Of a stretch of 46,345 nucleotides of DNA, positions 34,091 to 44,600 are shown one piece after another (within the stretch, counting starts at the first letter, position 1; each line of letters opens with the position of its first letter). The DNA is from Klebsormidium nitens (lineage: Eukaryota; Streptophyta; Klebsormidiophyceae; Klebsormidiales; Klebsormidiaceae). The notes beneath the pieces are model-generated. The model made no database searches. It was not told the origin of the DNA and saw only the letters and a program-made list of their open reading frames with translations. The position numbers and the translations under genes were made by a program. The stretch lies in the NCBI GenBank assembly GCA_000708835.1, contig DF237548.1:1-46345 (forward strand), read 5' to 3'.

Positions 34091-34537
34091 TGAGCCGGTC
34101 TTGTTACCGCCCACGTCGTAGATGCATCTTGGCCGTTCCCTCAACATTCCCGGACTAAGCATTCGTGTACCTGGACAAGTTTTGAGTCACTGAGTCACCC
34201 GTAGCATAGGGGTCCTGTCGGACCGTTAAAGTCACCGCCATGCTCATGTGCAGGGAAACAATGGACCGCGACCTTGATGTAATAAAGGGGCATCTTCGCG
34301 AGTGCAGATTTGCGAGCTTCGTTGCTCAATTTCACTTCATTATGGAGACGAGGACAGATTTGTTGACAACGCAGCCGGATAGAGCCGCCAGACTCGCGAT
34401 TCGTTTCTAATCGGAATAAAAACGTTCAGCAACCGAAGGAAAAGCACTATCGCGCTAAACCGACTTTGGTGAAACAAGAATACTTGTCTGGGACCGCACG
34501 AGAAGTACTCGAGTGCGGTGGAAGAGTCAAGATGTAA
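34091..34537 (+). pseudogene. C-terminal coding remnant in unit 5
   Basis: V-D-A-S-W-P-F appears at 34118 and M-D-R-D-L-D-V-I-K-G-H-L-R-E-C-R-F at 34262. In a shifted frame, 34367-34537 has 56 open codons containing V-Q-Q-P-K-E-K-H-Y-R-A-K-P-T-L-V-K-Q and ending G-T-A-R-E-V-L-E-C-G-G-R-V-K-M-stop (TAA 34535-34537). This is the cleanest example of the common C-terminus. At least one indel separates the two halves. Confidence 0.5.
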
Positions 34538-34837
34538 AGCGGGAGATCGGGGCCGGAGCCGTCCTTGAATGGACGTTAAGGTCGTGCATTTATTACGTAC
34601 GTCAAGCCGGTTTTCCTCAACTAAGCGACTCTCTCTGCAGATTCAATCAGTTCATATAAAAATCGGGAGCTGGACAGAAGAAAGCGGATCAAAGAGCAAG
34701 TTGAATCCAGCCCCGTTGCTTCGTATCAGTCAGAATCAGAATCGACGTTGGCAAACCGTTGACGGTGGCGCTGTACCACTAAAAAGTCCATTCCCCATCT
34801 TCCGCATCAGCGCTATCATAGGAGTAACCCGTTATAC

Positions 34838-34930
34838 CCCTTAATCCGGCGGAGGAGAGGACGGAGAAAAAAGGGACCGAGCCCCTGAGGGTAGTCGGTC
34901 GAGACAGAAGAAGGGGACGGAAGAAAACGT
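34838..34930. other. Purine-rich deletion junction in unit 5
   Basis: Between the AAAAGTCCATTC landmark and the GTGGTGCAATTCAGGG block, this unit has only about 180 bp. Units 3 and 4 have about 460-640 bp here. The junction is filled with purine-rich sequence (GGAGGAGAGGACGG, GAGACAGAAGAAGGGGACGG). I read this as a deletion with junction sequence, private to this copy. Confidence 0.55.
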
Positions 34931-35085
34931 GGTGCAATTCAGGGTCTTGTGAGCGCAAAAAGTCTTCATCCAGCATCAACGCACGCACACAGGAGTGTGA
35001 AGGGCTTGACTCATCAGAAAATTGACACAAGCCGCCTCAAAGAAGTTTCAAGCTTGGAAGCGTCAGTTGCTGTTGGAGGCCTCCT

Positions 35086-35102
35086 TGGCGCTTCCTGCGC
35101 CA
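35086..35102. repeat. Conserved unit hairpin (unit 6)
   Basis: Stem TGGCGC (35086-35091) and GCGCCA (35097-35102), loop TTCCT, identical to unit 5. It is followed by GCCACCTTC and GTGCTTCACGGCT. Confidence 0.8.
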
Positions 35103-35649
35103 GCCACCTTCGTGCTTCACGGCTGACGACAAAGACTCTCTAAAAAGCAGCTCGAATCGTTTGGTGTGCTTTGTTTGACCAACCGTGATACTTATAGCGG
35201 CCCCTGAAAAGCAGTGGACCGGCCAGCTTCAGGAAAGAAGTCCCTGTACTGGAAGCAATTGCTCCCACCAGTCTGCGCATAAGTCACTGCTGTTCTGCAT
35301 ATTATGCTGCCTTGCAAAACGTCCATAGAAAGCAGCGCTGAGATACGGGTAGTGCTGGAATCCCCTTGGCGACGCGGAAGCATTCGTAAAAGTGCAAAAT
35401 TTCTGCCAAAGTCGGCCCGTTGAACGAGAAGCATTCCATGCAAGAGAAACAGGCGAGGCACCAATTTAAGGGAGCGCACGTTGGTAATTCAGGAGCTCGC
35501 GTCTCGGAAAGCCGCCGAATGGCAGACTGCGAAGGGTGCCGGCAAGACACGTCCGCGCATTGCCTCCAACTTTCAAACATCTCGAAGGCGACCAGGACAG
35601 CAAGTTTTCTGAACAGGGCCTCTACGGATAAGGAATCCAAATGACCTGA

Positions 35650-35751
35650 ACTATGATGTCTCAGGATGGAACTGCGAAACACCTGTTGTTCTGCCTTCCA
35701 GACCGAATTTTTGAGCATCTTTGTCACGCCGACCTGATGACAACCTACTGA
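35650..35751 (+). pseudogene. Coding remnant in unit 6 (Q-D-G ... H-x-x-H-A-D block)
   Basis: A 33-codon frame contains M-M-S-Q-D-G-T-A-K-H and H-L-C-H-A-D-L, and ends T-Y-stop (TGA 35749-35751). Unit 7 has the same frame, the same length class and the same stop position (38164-38262). A stop precedes it in frame immediately upstream (TGA 35647-35649). Confidence 0.4.
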
Positions 35752-36145
35752 ACTCAATCAGCTCTTTTCGTCTCGGCCTGATTACACCTACATCCACCTC
35801 CCATAAACAAAAGCTCCGTGCTCTCGTGCGGTGCATATTGAAAGATGAATGAGGCGAATCAAAAAGAGGTGAATATTGACGTCAGAATATTCACGGAGGC
35901 TTACCCGCCGCTTCGTCGGCCCTGATGGCTCACTTTCGACTCAATATTTGGTGCCATTAAGCATGAGCATCCGCTCAAGGTGCACTCTATCTCACAGTCT
36001 GAAATCTATGAATTCACTGGATCACGGATGCGAGGATGAATCATCGAGTTTGTGAATTGCAAACGGCAAAGCTGCAGATTAGAAACAAGCAAAAGGCAGA
36101 CCAAGCGTGAACTCTGCTATAGAGGCTGTCAGTCGCTCTGCAGAT

Positions 36146-36725
36146 GGCCATAGAGAGTGCATCACAGCCTATCGACAACGGACCGTCCTGGTCCGGCAGG
36201 TCCCAAACTTCAACCAAAGCTCCCCGAGGACGTCCTTACAACTGGCGGTGATTGTGAAGAAGGCGCAAACAGACATGTTTTAGATAAGGAAAGCGTCCAA
36301 AAAATCTGGGGGTCATTTCTTTGATAGCCTTGCACGTGGCCAAAGAGATTGCACCATAGCCTATCAAAAATGGACCGTCTTGGTCCAGCGGGTCCCCAAC
36401 TTCAACCAAAGCTTTCCGAGCACGGCCTGGCAAGTAGCAGTGATTGTCAAGAACTTGCAAATGGACATGATTTAGCTAGGAAAAGCGTGGTCAAAGAATC
36501 TGGGCATCATTTCTTCTATAGCCTCGCACGTGGCCACAGAGAGTGCATCACAGCCTGTCGAGAACGTATCATCTTGGTCCAGCGGGTTCCCAATTTCGAC
36601 CAAAGCTCCAGTGAGCTTGGCCTGGCAACTGGCAGTGATTGTCAAGATGGCCGGACATGTTCGAAGTTTTGGGGGCGCGTTAGGGCATCAACTCTGAAAT
36701 GCATCTTGAGCCTGACGCGGCCCAA
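36146..36725 (+). repeat. Three tandem subrepeats of about 193 bp in unit 6
   Basis: GGCCATAGAGAGTGCATCAC at 36146, GGCCAAAGAGATTGCACCAT at 36338 and GGCCACAGAGAGTGCATCAC at 36532 start three consecutive copies with periods of 192 and 194 bp. Each continues with TTGGTCCAGCGGGT-like and CAACTTCAACCAAAGCT-like blocks. The first and third copies keep a frame beginning H-R-E-C-I-T-A. Other units have this block once (30606, 33751, 38642), so the triplication is private to unit 6. Confidence 0.85.
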
Positions 36726-37616
36726 GGAGTAGACGCATCTTTGCCGTTCCCGAGAACAGTCTTTTCAACATACGCTTTCCAGAACACTAGCACGACCAAG
36801 GCTAGAGCTACAAGAATGACGCCCTTTCCTTGCTGCAAGGGTCCTACGCAACGAAATGACAGGACAGACACGTCAGTTCGCCAGAAAACAGATCACTTAA
36901 CGCATCCGCTTGGGTGAGGGCTCAGCAATCTTCACTCTGCCTGAGCCGATCTTGTTGCAGCCCATGTCGTAGATGCATCTTGGCCATTCCTCAATACTCC
37001 CCAGACTGCGCATTCGTATCCTAACAACAACTCAAGATCTTCACGAATCACCCGTAACAAGAGGCTTTACGAATTGCCAGTCGGATGTTGAAGTCAGTCG
37101 TCGTGGCTTACGAGCAGAACAAAGCCAGAGCGTTTTAAACGTTATTTAACATGCCGTCCATGGTTCGATACCAACCGACATGAAGCGCCTGCTAGAGACG
37201 CCTCCTGGTAGATTAAAGCGAAGCACAGTTCAAAGAAAGCCAGCTAAAATAAGGCGCGAGCTCCAGTAAGAACGCCAGCAACACGAGTCTGAATTGTACC
37301 GAGCGCAATGCGCGGGGCCGGCGACGTCCTGCAGATGGGGCGAAGCACTTCCTCGGGTTCTGCGACGACCTTTCATTCAGAGAAGAGTCCGACTACAGTG
37401 AGGATAGTCGGCTGCAATTATACTCCAGCCTTGATATCTGCAGACCACTTTTAAACATCGGGAAATTTTCCTCCAGAAACTCGTAAACGCTAAACGGCTC
37501 TGTACAGCATGAACACGGGCATACAAAAGCGCAACAGAGCTTGTTTTATAAGCTCACTAGAACGCTAAGAGCCACAAAACTTTAATCAAGCAGCGTCAGA
37601 CTCGAGTCAAGCGCTG

Positions 37617-37633
37617 TGGCGCTACCTGCGCCA
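37617..37633. repeat. Conserved unit hairpin (unit 7)
   Basis: Stem TGGCGC (37617-37622) and GCGCCA (37628-37633), loop TACCT. It is followed by ACCACTTC and TTGCTTCACGGCT. Confidence 0.8.
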
Positions 37634-38163
37634 ACCACTTCTTGCTTCACGGCTCTTAACAAAGTCTCTTCCTCAAGAAACCGCAATTAGGGTTGCTTCA
37701 ATGTTGTGCTTCGGTCAGACCAACCGGTGAATGAATGGGGCAGCTCAGACCGAAAGCAGGAAGTGGAGGCAGAAGCTCCCAACGAACTGTTTACACGTCA
37801 CCGCTGTTCAGCAGAATGCAGTGACGTACGATTCGTTTTGAAGAAACAAATAAAGGAAGTAATAGATACATGGCGATGCTGGATTCCGCCCGGAGAAGCG
37901 GAAGTGCTTGCAGACTGTAAACCTTCCGTCAACGTTGGCCCATAAATCACGAAGCGTACTAAGCAGAAGCAACAGGCTAGAAACCAGATCAGTGGACCGC
38001 ACGTCGTTCAGCTCGTGTGTCAGGAAAAGCCGAGTAGCACACGAAGGGTGCCGGCACAAAACGTCCCGCGCCTTGCCTCCAACTTTGAAACCGATCTCAA
38101 GGCGACCGGGACAGCAGAGTATCTAGACAGGGCCACTCAGATAGGAATCTCCAAAGAAGCTGA

Positions 38164-38262
38164 AACATGGTCTTCCAGGATGGGAATGGAAAAAATTGTT
38201 ACATTGCCTTCCAAACAGACTTTAAGCATCCTTATCACGCTGACTTTTCGACAGGTTACTGA
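38164..38262 (+). pseudogene. Coding remnant in unit 7 (Q-D-G ... H-x-x-H-A-D block)
   Basis: N-M-V-F-Q-D-G-N-G-K-N, F-K-H-P-Y-H-A-D-F and G-Y-stop (TGA 38260-38262) align codon by codon with the unit 6 remnant at 35650-35751. The residues differ but the frame, the Q-D-G and H-A-D positions and the stop are kept. A TGA precedes it at 38161-38163 in both copies' equivalent position. The family is unknown. Confidence 0.4.
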
Positions 38263-41200
38263 AGTCAAGCAGTCGCGGCCTGCTCACACCTAGCTCCACC
38301 TCCCATCCACAAAAGCTCCATTGCATTATTCGGCGCACATAAGAGGACGGATAATGCAGATCAACATCAGGAGATGTTGAATTCAGAACTTGTATAGGCC
38401 TTACTGGCCGCTTCTCCGGCCCTGATGGCTTACTTGACTCGTTCTGGTGCGATTGGACATGAGCATTTGCTCAAGGCGCCCTGTAAACTCACCGTCTGAC
38501 AACCGTAATCAATTATCCATTTTTTTAGATGCTCAGACGGCAAAGCTGCAGATTCCAGACAAGCAATATACAGCCAGACCGACCGTTACCTCTGCTTGTT
38601 GGCCGTCAGTTCTACAACATGCAAATGGCCCCGCATGTCACGGTGGCTATAGAGAGTGCATCACAAACTACTCGGTCTGGCAGGTCCCCAAGTCCAATTC
38701 CAGTGAGCTCGGCCTGGCAACTGGCAGTGATCGTCAAGATGGCCGACTGAAGAGAATGTGTTCCATTCGGAATGAAGAAAAAACTCTTCTCAAAAAGATC
38801 TTGAGCACAAGCAAAGGCCTTCCCGTCCTTGGTTCCTTGCTACAACTGTTACCGCGGAAATAAAACTGACAAGACGTCCAAGTAACCAAAAAGCATTTTT
38901 GAGAGCGGGTCAGGGCATCAGCAACAGTTTCTGAGCCAGTTCTTGAATGATACGGCCCAAGGAGTGGAGGCATCTTTGCCGGTCCCAACAACAGTCTCCC
39001 CAATATACAGCCGTGTACCGTGGCGACTTGCATGGTAAAACGACTTGCTCAATGATGCATCAAAGTAAATCTTGAATTCAATTCAGAACACTGCATGCAC
39101 ACAAGCTCAGCCGATTACTCATCAAGACAGGAGGCCTCTGAAATCACCAAAAGGACAGATCCAAAACATGTAGATGCGAACACACCGGTTTCGTCGACTC
39201 AAACCAAATCTGCGAACCTTGAAGACAGACTTCGTTGGAGTGGGCAGCCGGACCAAATCTGATGGGGCTTGCGATTCATACCCACAGCGATGTGATATGT
39301 ATAAACACCAGAATGCAAGCTTTGCAAAAGGAATCAGAGCGCGCGTTCCTCCAACTTTCTCGCAGGTTGAACACAAACGTTGAGGGCATTGCTGAGAAAG
39401 AGCGCTAGATCCAAGATAGACGAGCACACTTGTTGGTGAGTGGTTGAGGGGCGAGGAAACGCAGATGCTTGCTGATACATGTCGGACAAAGTGACGATGA
39501 CGTTTCACAAAGTGGCTCAGTCGGTTCTTTCGAACTTGACGCATCAAATCAAGGAACAAATGTGTCGTGATCAATTGCTCGGAACTTCATTAGTTTGTTT
39601 GTTCCTGCAGACCTTCAAGAAGGCCAATCACAGTCGGCAATCACCTTCGTTGTCAACAACTTTGACCCAAAAGCTTAACTCAAGCCGAACTCCAGCGTGC
39701 CCAATCACTCGGACCGCAAGCCATACCCGGAACCATTAACTCCGCTTGGGCAAAGCCAGCAGCTCTTGCAGGCCTAGCGCGCCGCTAGCAGCAACCTTGA
39801 CGAACCACTTGAGGGGCGTCCGTCCTTTTCCTGCAAAACACCTCTCAACTTTGAATTACAAGTAAAGTGTGAACAAGTACAACCGACGCAGCAGCACTCT
39901 GGACAGATTTTCCAACACTGTTCTGACTACTATGGGTCGTGTGTGTCCCTTTACGTTTCTCGAAAAGAACGACTAGTCTCGCTACCTTCCGGAACTGACA
40001 TAAGTTGAGCGTCCTTCCTCTGGAAAAAGAGCTCCAAAAAGTAGTGCGACGAAAGTCGTCAACGATCAAAAATGACGACCTTTCACCTCAAGTACGTAAA
40101 GTAGTGGCGTTTCTGGCAACAGCTTGAAAATTACCAATCTCTGGATACGTCGTTCTCCATTCAACCTGCCCCAGGATTCAAGTCCGAGCTCTCTCACCTA
40201 TTCAGACCCGGGAAAGGCACTCTTCTGGTGGCTAGGAAGCACGACAGCCATAAACACTGCCGTTGTACAATAATCTCGTCACACTTATAGGCGTCTTTTC
40301 CAGATCCGAGACCGGCCCACAAAGTTACATAGCGGGAAAAAGCACGAGATCAACGTACCTGCCGCCAGAACCGCAGCCACCACGCCTAGAAACGCATGCC
40401 CCCCCCACGCTAGCCGCATCCATAACTGCAATAAGAAGCAACGGACCGATTAAAAAGAGAAAGGCCTTAATGAGGGCCGAGTGCGCAAGTGGCCAAGTAA
40501 GTGGTAAAACCAGCTGCACTGTACCACGAACCTCAGAACATTGACTTCGACAGCGAGTGGATTTGTTACGTGGAAAGCGAGTCAACAAACGAGACCTTTC
40601 CAAACTTTCGGTTGTATCGCCAGTACAAGAGCAGTTTGTGATTACCCGCCATCAAGCCCATGCCGCACGCTTTGGACACACCGAGCGCTTTTCCCCACTG
40701 TTGTTCTTTCTTTGGTTTGAAAGCAATTGCCGACAGCATGAATTTCTAAGGGTGAGGGCATGGGGGTTTTGTTTGATAGATAGATGACGTCATCTGCATC
40801 CGATGTGACTTTGTGCCACGTGGAGCACAGCCGGATGTCAGATCACTGTCACGGCGAGTTGTTGAGCAGAATGAATCTGGGAACTCAAAAAGGACATATG
40901 ATGGATAGAAATCCGATAAGACTTGTGTTGGAACCTAGAGCTGCCAAGGGATGGCGTCATGACGGGAACATACTCAGTTGCCCATATTAAGATGGGCACG
41001 CTGAAGTTTTGCGTCTTCATCGCCTACCTCTTCATCTCAGCAAAGTCGTAGCAAAGGGACGAAAGGCGGGTGAAATGGGCATTCAACTCAATGAATGCAG
41101 GAACCCAAACCACATAGCCTCAGGAAAGCACAGCATACTGTGGGTGTCTGCCCTGAAAGGCATGCGCCGTGTGTCAGATTATGAGTGCTACGAACACACC

Positions 41201-41353
41201 ACCAACGCTTTATCGAGCCAGGAAACTGACAGGTCACGTGAGCACTTCACAAAGGAAAGAGAGTCTACATGAAAGCTTCGAAATCATGATGCATGAGAGC
41301 TTGGGCCAAGAGCCACGTGGCAAGCATGAGCTGTGGTACCTGCCATGTTTGCT

Positions 41354-41370
41354 CAGGGCGGAACGCCCTG
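41354..41370. repeat. Perfect 7-bp hairpin
   Basis: CAGGGCG (41354-41360), loop GAA, CGCCCTG (41364-41370). It has no T-run or gene boundary beside it, so there is no reason to call it a terminator. Confidence 0.6.
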
Positions 41371-41686
41371 AATGATGAACGGGAAGTCCCTGTGATGGAT
41401 GGATATTAAGTGCCACAATAGATACCAAAAGCAACAACCGGCTATTATGAGCATGTGAATGCGTAGGAACTCTTTCGGGTTCTTGAACCCCAACCGTGAC
41501 GGTCTAAAAGAACTTTTTAACGGTTGAAAGAAGGACACGGATGAGCTTTCGGCACTTCAGATTAGCGGACGGACCATTTTGAGAGCATCCAACGCGAAAC
41601 GGCCGAAAGGTGACTCGCTATTCTACCATCACGGGTTGATGCTCCATTGCGAACAGATAGTTCTAAGGGCACATTTCATGCTGTCC

Positions 41687-41710
41687 CTCTTGACCTGAGT
41701 GGGTCAAGAG
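41687..41710. repeat. Perfect 9-bp inverted repeat
   Basis: CTCTTGACC (41687-41695), six-base loop, GGTCAAGAG (41702-41710). It is isolated, with no transposon ends or gene recognised next to it. Confidence 0.6.
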
Positions 41711-44600
41711 CTACACATACTCGACACCAAACGGCATGAAGATCCGAATCTGACATAAGAAAGAGATGCAGACCAACTGTAGGCCTGGAAGCACACCGAA
41801 AGCGGCGGTTGTGCCGAAAAAAACCGACGGCTCAGTGTCTTCACAGAATTGAGGCATCTGGGCGATGTTGTCCAAAGCAACAGAGTGATGACGAGCACAA
41901 TCCCGTCAGCGAGCACAATAACCGCTTTGCTTTTGAGAGCATCGATAGTCCCGTGCCCTTGTAAAATCTCCATTTGAGCGCCCTGATAGCGAAGATTATG
42001 GCTCATGAACATTACGCCGCCTGGACTCTAAGGAATAGATGTTGTAAGCAGGTAAGCTGTGTCAGGCAACTGAGTCAAAAAGCGAACTAGTGGCATCAAC
42101 CTGCTACAAGTCTGCCACTGTGCCATATGAAGCACAAGCTAGGGGCAGAATATCACAGCCACCTCTTTCTGACAGGATTGAACAGCCACGGAGTGCGACC
42201 GGCAGCTTCTTTGCCAAGCCGCTTGAGGGAAGCATAGCCGTTATATTTCGACCGGGCAATGCGTCAGGTGTTGAAGAAGGGGGGCTCCCATGCCAAGCTC
42301 ACGCAACAACAATCTGCAACCGAGAACTACAGAACTGAATCTCAAGAACTCAAACAGCCGTCCCCAATCGGGCACATGAAATCAGATAATTGGAACCTTT
42401 GAGGAACCCGGCTTCTGCTGCTAGGCAATGTCCAAAGTTGGATTGACGGTGCCCACAACAGAGCACGGGTCGGTTTGAATTTGCACATGAAGAAACTCAG
42501 GGCCACTGTGAGATACCATTGGCTCGTTGTCTTCTGACAAGCGTACCTCCACTCATTCGCTCTTCAAAGCGAGAGGCGTCATGTTGGAGCATCATAGCCG
42601 ATCCGCAATCTGAGAAACAATGATTGCACTGACGTACTGTGAGCCGGACTTGCAAACTTGAGAAGGAAAAGGACGACTCGAAAATAAGAAGGCGTCCCAA
42701 ACGGGCCGTAAAGCTGTCTATGTGATCGGAGAACCACGCCCGTAACGTCCGGTGGTGGCTGCCACGAGGTTCTTACATCCTCCTTCTTGAAGACATCAAC
42801 TGAGTTTCGCACAGGAGGAGGGCGTAAGACTGTTCGCAAAGTTACGAAGGGAAACGCGACAGACCCCGAGATAACACGCAACCAGCAGCAATCCAGAACA
42901 CCTACACAACCTAGCCAATATTCCTCGATTTGCAAAGAGACATGTAAAGTATGCCTGGGAAGCCCTTATTTACTTCATGATCTGCCGTCTGAGGGCATCA
43001 GCAAAAGCAACGAGAATTGAGTTGTACAAAACTCAGACACTTGCTCAGCATCGGTGCCAACAACAGGTCGCGTTGATGAAGGAATGTTGGACATACGTGA
43101 AAACTTGAGAACAAAGTCTGAATTGAGAATCCGATCGAAGGACCAAGGAGCCCGTCTGCACGCAAAGAGGTCTGGTCCTGAGAGGTCTGCTTTTCCAGAG
43201 CAGACTTCCAGTCTCTTTCAAACTAGAAACTGAGCACAAGTGATAAGGGTTGAAAGGGTGTTTCAAGTAATTGAAGCAGGTAAACGTAAACGAGCGTTCT
43301 TTCACTGCTGATTAGAGACTTTCACAACTGTCAACGAAGAATATCAGAAGTGACTGCGGTCTCAGTGGTGAGTTACAGACAGAGTAGAGTACTCTTGAAC
43401 GGCACTCCAGCATCAGTCAAGATGGTCCGACGCATGTTTGGGCGAGGACGCACTGCACCCGGCCCAACTTCACTTGACATCAGAGCTACGTTGAGATCAA
43501 CCGTGAAATGTTCTGGTAAACGTCTGTGCAGGGCATAAATTTCTCTGCTCCATCCGAGATACGGGCGTCGCCCAGGCTGCCCTTCTTGATGAAACGTTTG
43601 CCGAAGATTTTCTCTGACGGAGTGCAACAGTAAAAGATTCTAGATCTACAGAAGGAAGCCAAAGAAAATCTCGGTGTCTGACTGAAGTCCTTGCTCCTCA
43701 AAATGGGCCCCACATTGAGGCCGACATGAGAAACCCTTTGGTGCGGATCTAAAAGATCCACATGTTCTGGCATACAAGTGCCAGAGATCGAAGTGGAAGC
43801 GCAGAAGCAATTGCCATGTCCATATCGAGCAGTTCCACGCAAGTTTCACACCCGGTTTGCTCTGGACCAGGAGTACATTCAGCGGCACCAGCAGAACTTT
43901 CGGTGACGTCAGCAAGGACATGCGGAACTCTGGCCGCATGGGCAAAGCCTTCCGGAGAGCACTACGACCACTCGAATCAAATTGGAACAAGCCGAAAGAC
44001 AGTCCCTGCTACAGCCAGCAAGCAGAGTAAACGCAGGTAGAAGCGACTACAGGGTACAGGGGTTGACGCCGAAGGTGAGAGTGGCGTTCCTCTGGAATGA
44101 TGCACCAATCCCAACTTCATTTCGGGACCCGGGTGGCCTATACGAGCATCATTGCCACTTAAGAGGAGAAGACGATGACGAGAAGGGCTCAGCTTAAGAT
44201 TGTTCTAGCCCGCGAATCTTCCCCCTACTGGCAGGAGCATACCACATTAGCAATTCTAACCAGGCAGAGAAGGTTCATGCAAAAACTTGCCAAGTGAAGC
44301 AGAGCGGCAACGAAAGGGAAATTGATGAGGAATCAATGAAGAGGTGCCGAAGCTTGAGCACCTAGTATGAATTAAAAGCTTCACTATTGGATCTCAAGTT
44401 GAGCACAGAAGCGCCCGATCATACGGCCTCAAATCATCAGCTCATTGCAGAGGCAACAAACTCAAGGTTGACAACAGAGGAGGTTATCAATTCACCGCAT
44501 GGAAGTCAAATGTACTACACGAAACTCTTCCCGCCACTGCTTATGTACATTCTGGGGGTAGTGAGGTAGAATTCGATCAATTGCCTGATTATCATGGCAG

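Larger units (their letters stand above)
32277..35056 (+). repeat. Tandem array, unit 5, with an internal second module
   Basis: Landmarks are GGAGCGTCAGACG at 32277, a hairpin at 32305-32321, TTGCTTCACGGCTGCC, and GAGCGCCCGTC near 32700. A second set then follows: CACCCACCAGCTTCAATG at 32908, GACTGCTGTCGAC, and GGAGCGCACGTC...CTCGCGGCAC near 33302-33338. After it come CATGAAGAGTGCATCGAAGC at 33751, TGAGCCGGTCTTGTTA...TGCATCTTGGCCG at 34091-34135, and a coding remnant ending at 34537. The second module is most like unit 2, so this unit is a chimaera. Confidence 0.8.
35057..37588 (+). repeat. Tandem array, unit 6
   Basis: Landmarks are GGAAGCGTCAG at 35057, a hairpin at 35086-35102, GTGCTTCACGGCTGACGAC, GAGCGCACGTTGG...GGAGCTCGCGTC at 35471-35503, GCGCATTGCCTCCAAC at 35556, CGGCCCTGATGGCT at 35918, the 193-bp subrepeats at 36146-36725, and TGAGCCGATCTTGTTG...TGCATCTTGGCCA at 36943-36986. 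It shares the GCCCTGATGGCT segment only with unit 7, so these two are sisters. Confidence 0.82.
37589..39030 (+). repeat. Tandem array, unit 7 (last, shortened)
   Basis: Landmarks are AGCAGCGTCAGAC at 37589, a hairpin at 37617-37633, TTGCTTCACGGCTCTT, GACCGCACGTCG near 37996, GCGCCTTGCCTCCAAC at 38069, CGGCCCTGATGGCT at 38418, ATAGAGAGTGCATCAC at 38649 and GCATCTTTGCCGGTCCC at 38970. Nothing clearly of the family follows 39.03 kb, so the array appears to end here. Confidence 0.78.
39040..44595. other. Stretch without a supported gene
   Basis: Frames of 60-150 codons occur on both strands (for example minus 39122-39574, minus 43486-43842 and plus 43762-44040). They overlap each other and none is recognisable. 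A + strand pair of frames around 40304-40641 has splice-like borders but would need a 40-base intron. Two perfect short inverted repeats are present, at 41354-41370 and 41687-41710. Introns or further exons of the minus-strand gene to the right could reach into this stretch unseen. Confidence 0.45.

Noticed and set aside
20575-39030. CRISPR or bacterial-type repeat array
   Set aside because: The units are kilobases long and diverged, without short identical repeats separated by uniform spacers.
39122-39574. 150-codon minus-strand frame next to the array end
   Set aside because: No recognisable protein features and an overlapping + strand frame (39174-39383). No splice-site support.
40304-40641. 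A + strand exon pair: acceptor TCTTTTCCAG, donor CAA|GTAAGT, then after CTCAG a phase-matched frame ending in TGA
   Set aside because: The intron would be only 40 bases, no upstream exon or start could be linked, and a competing frame just upstream is equally open. Suggestive but not enough to call a gene.
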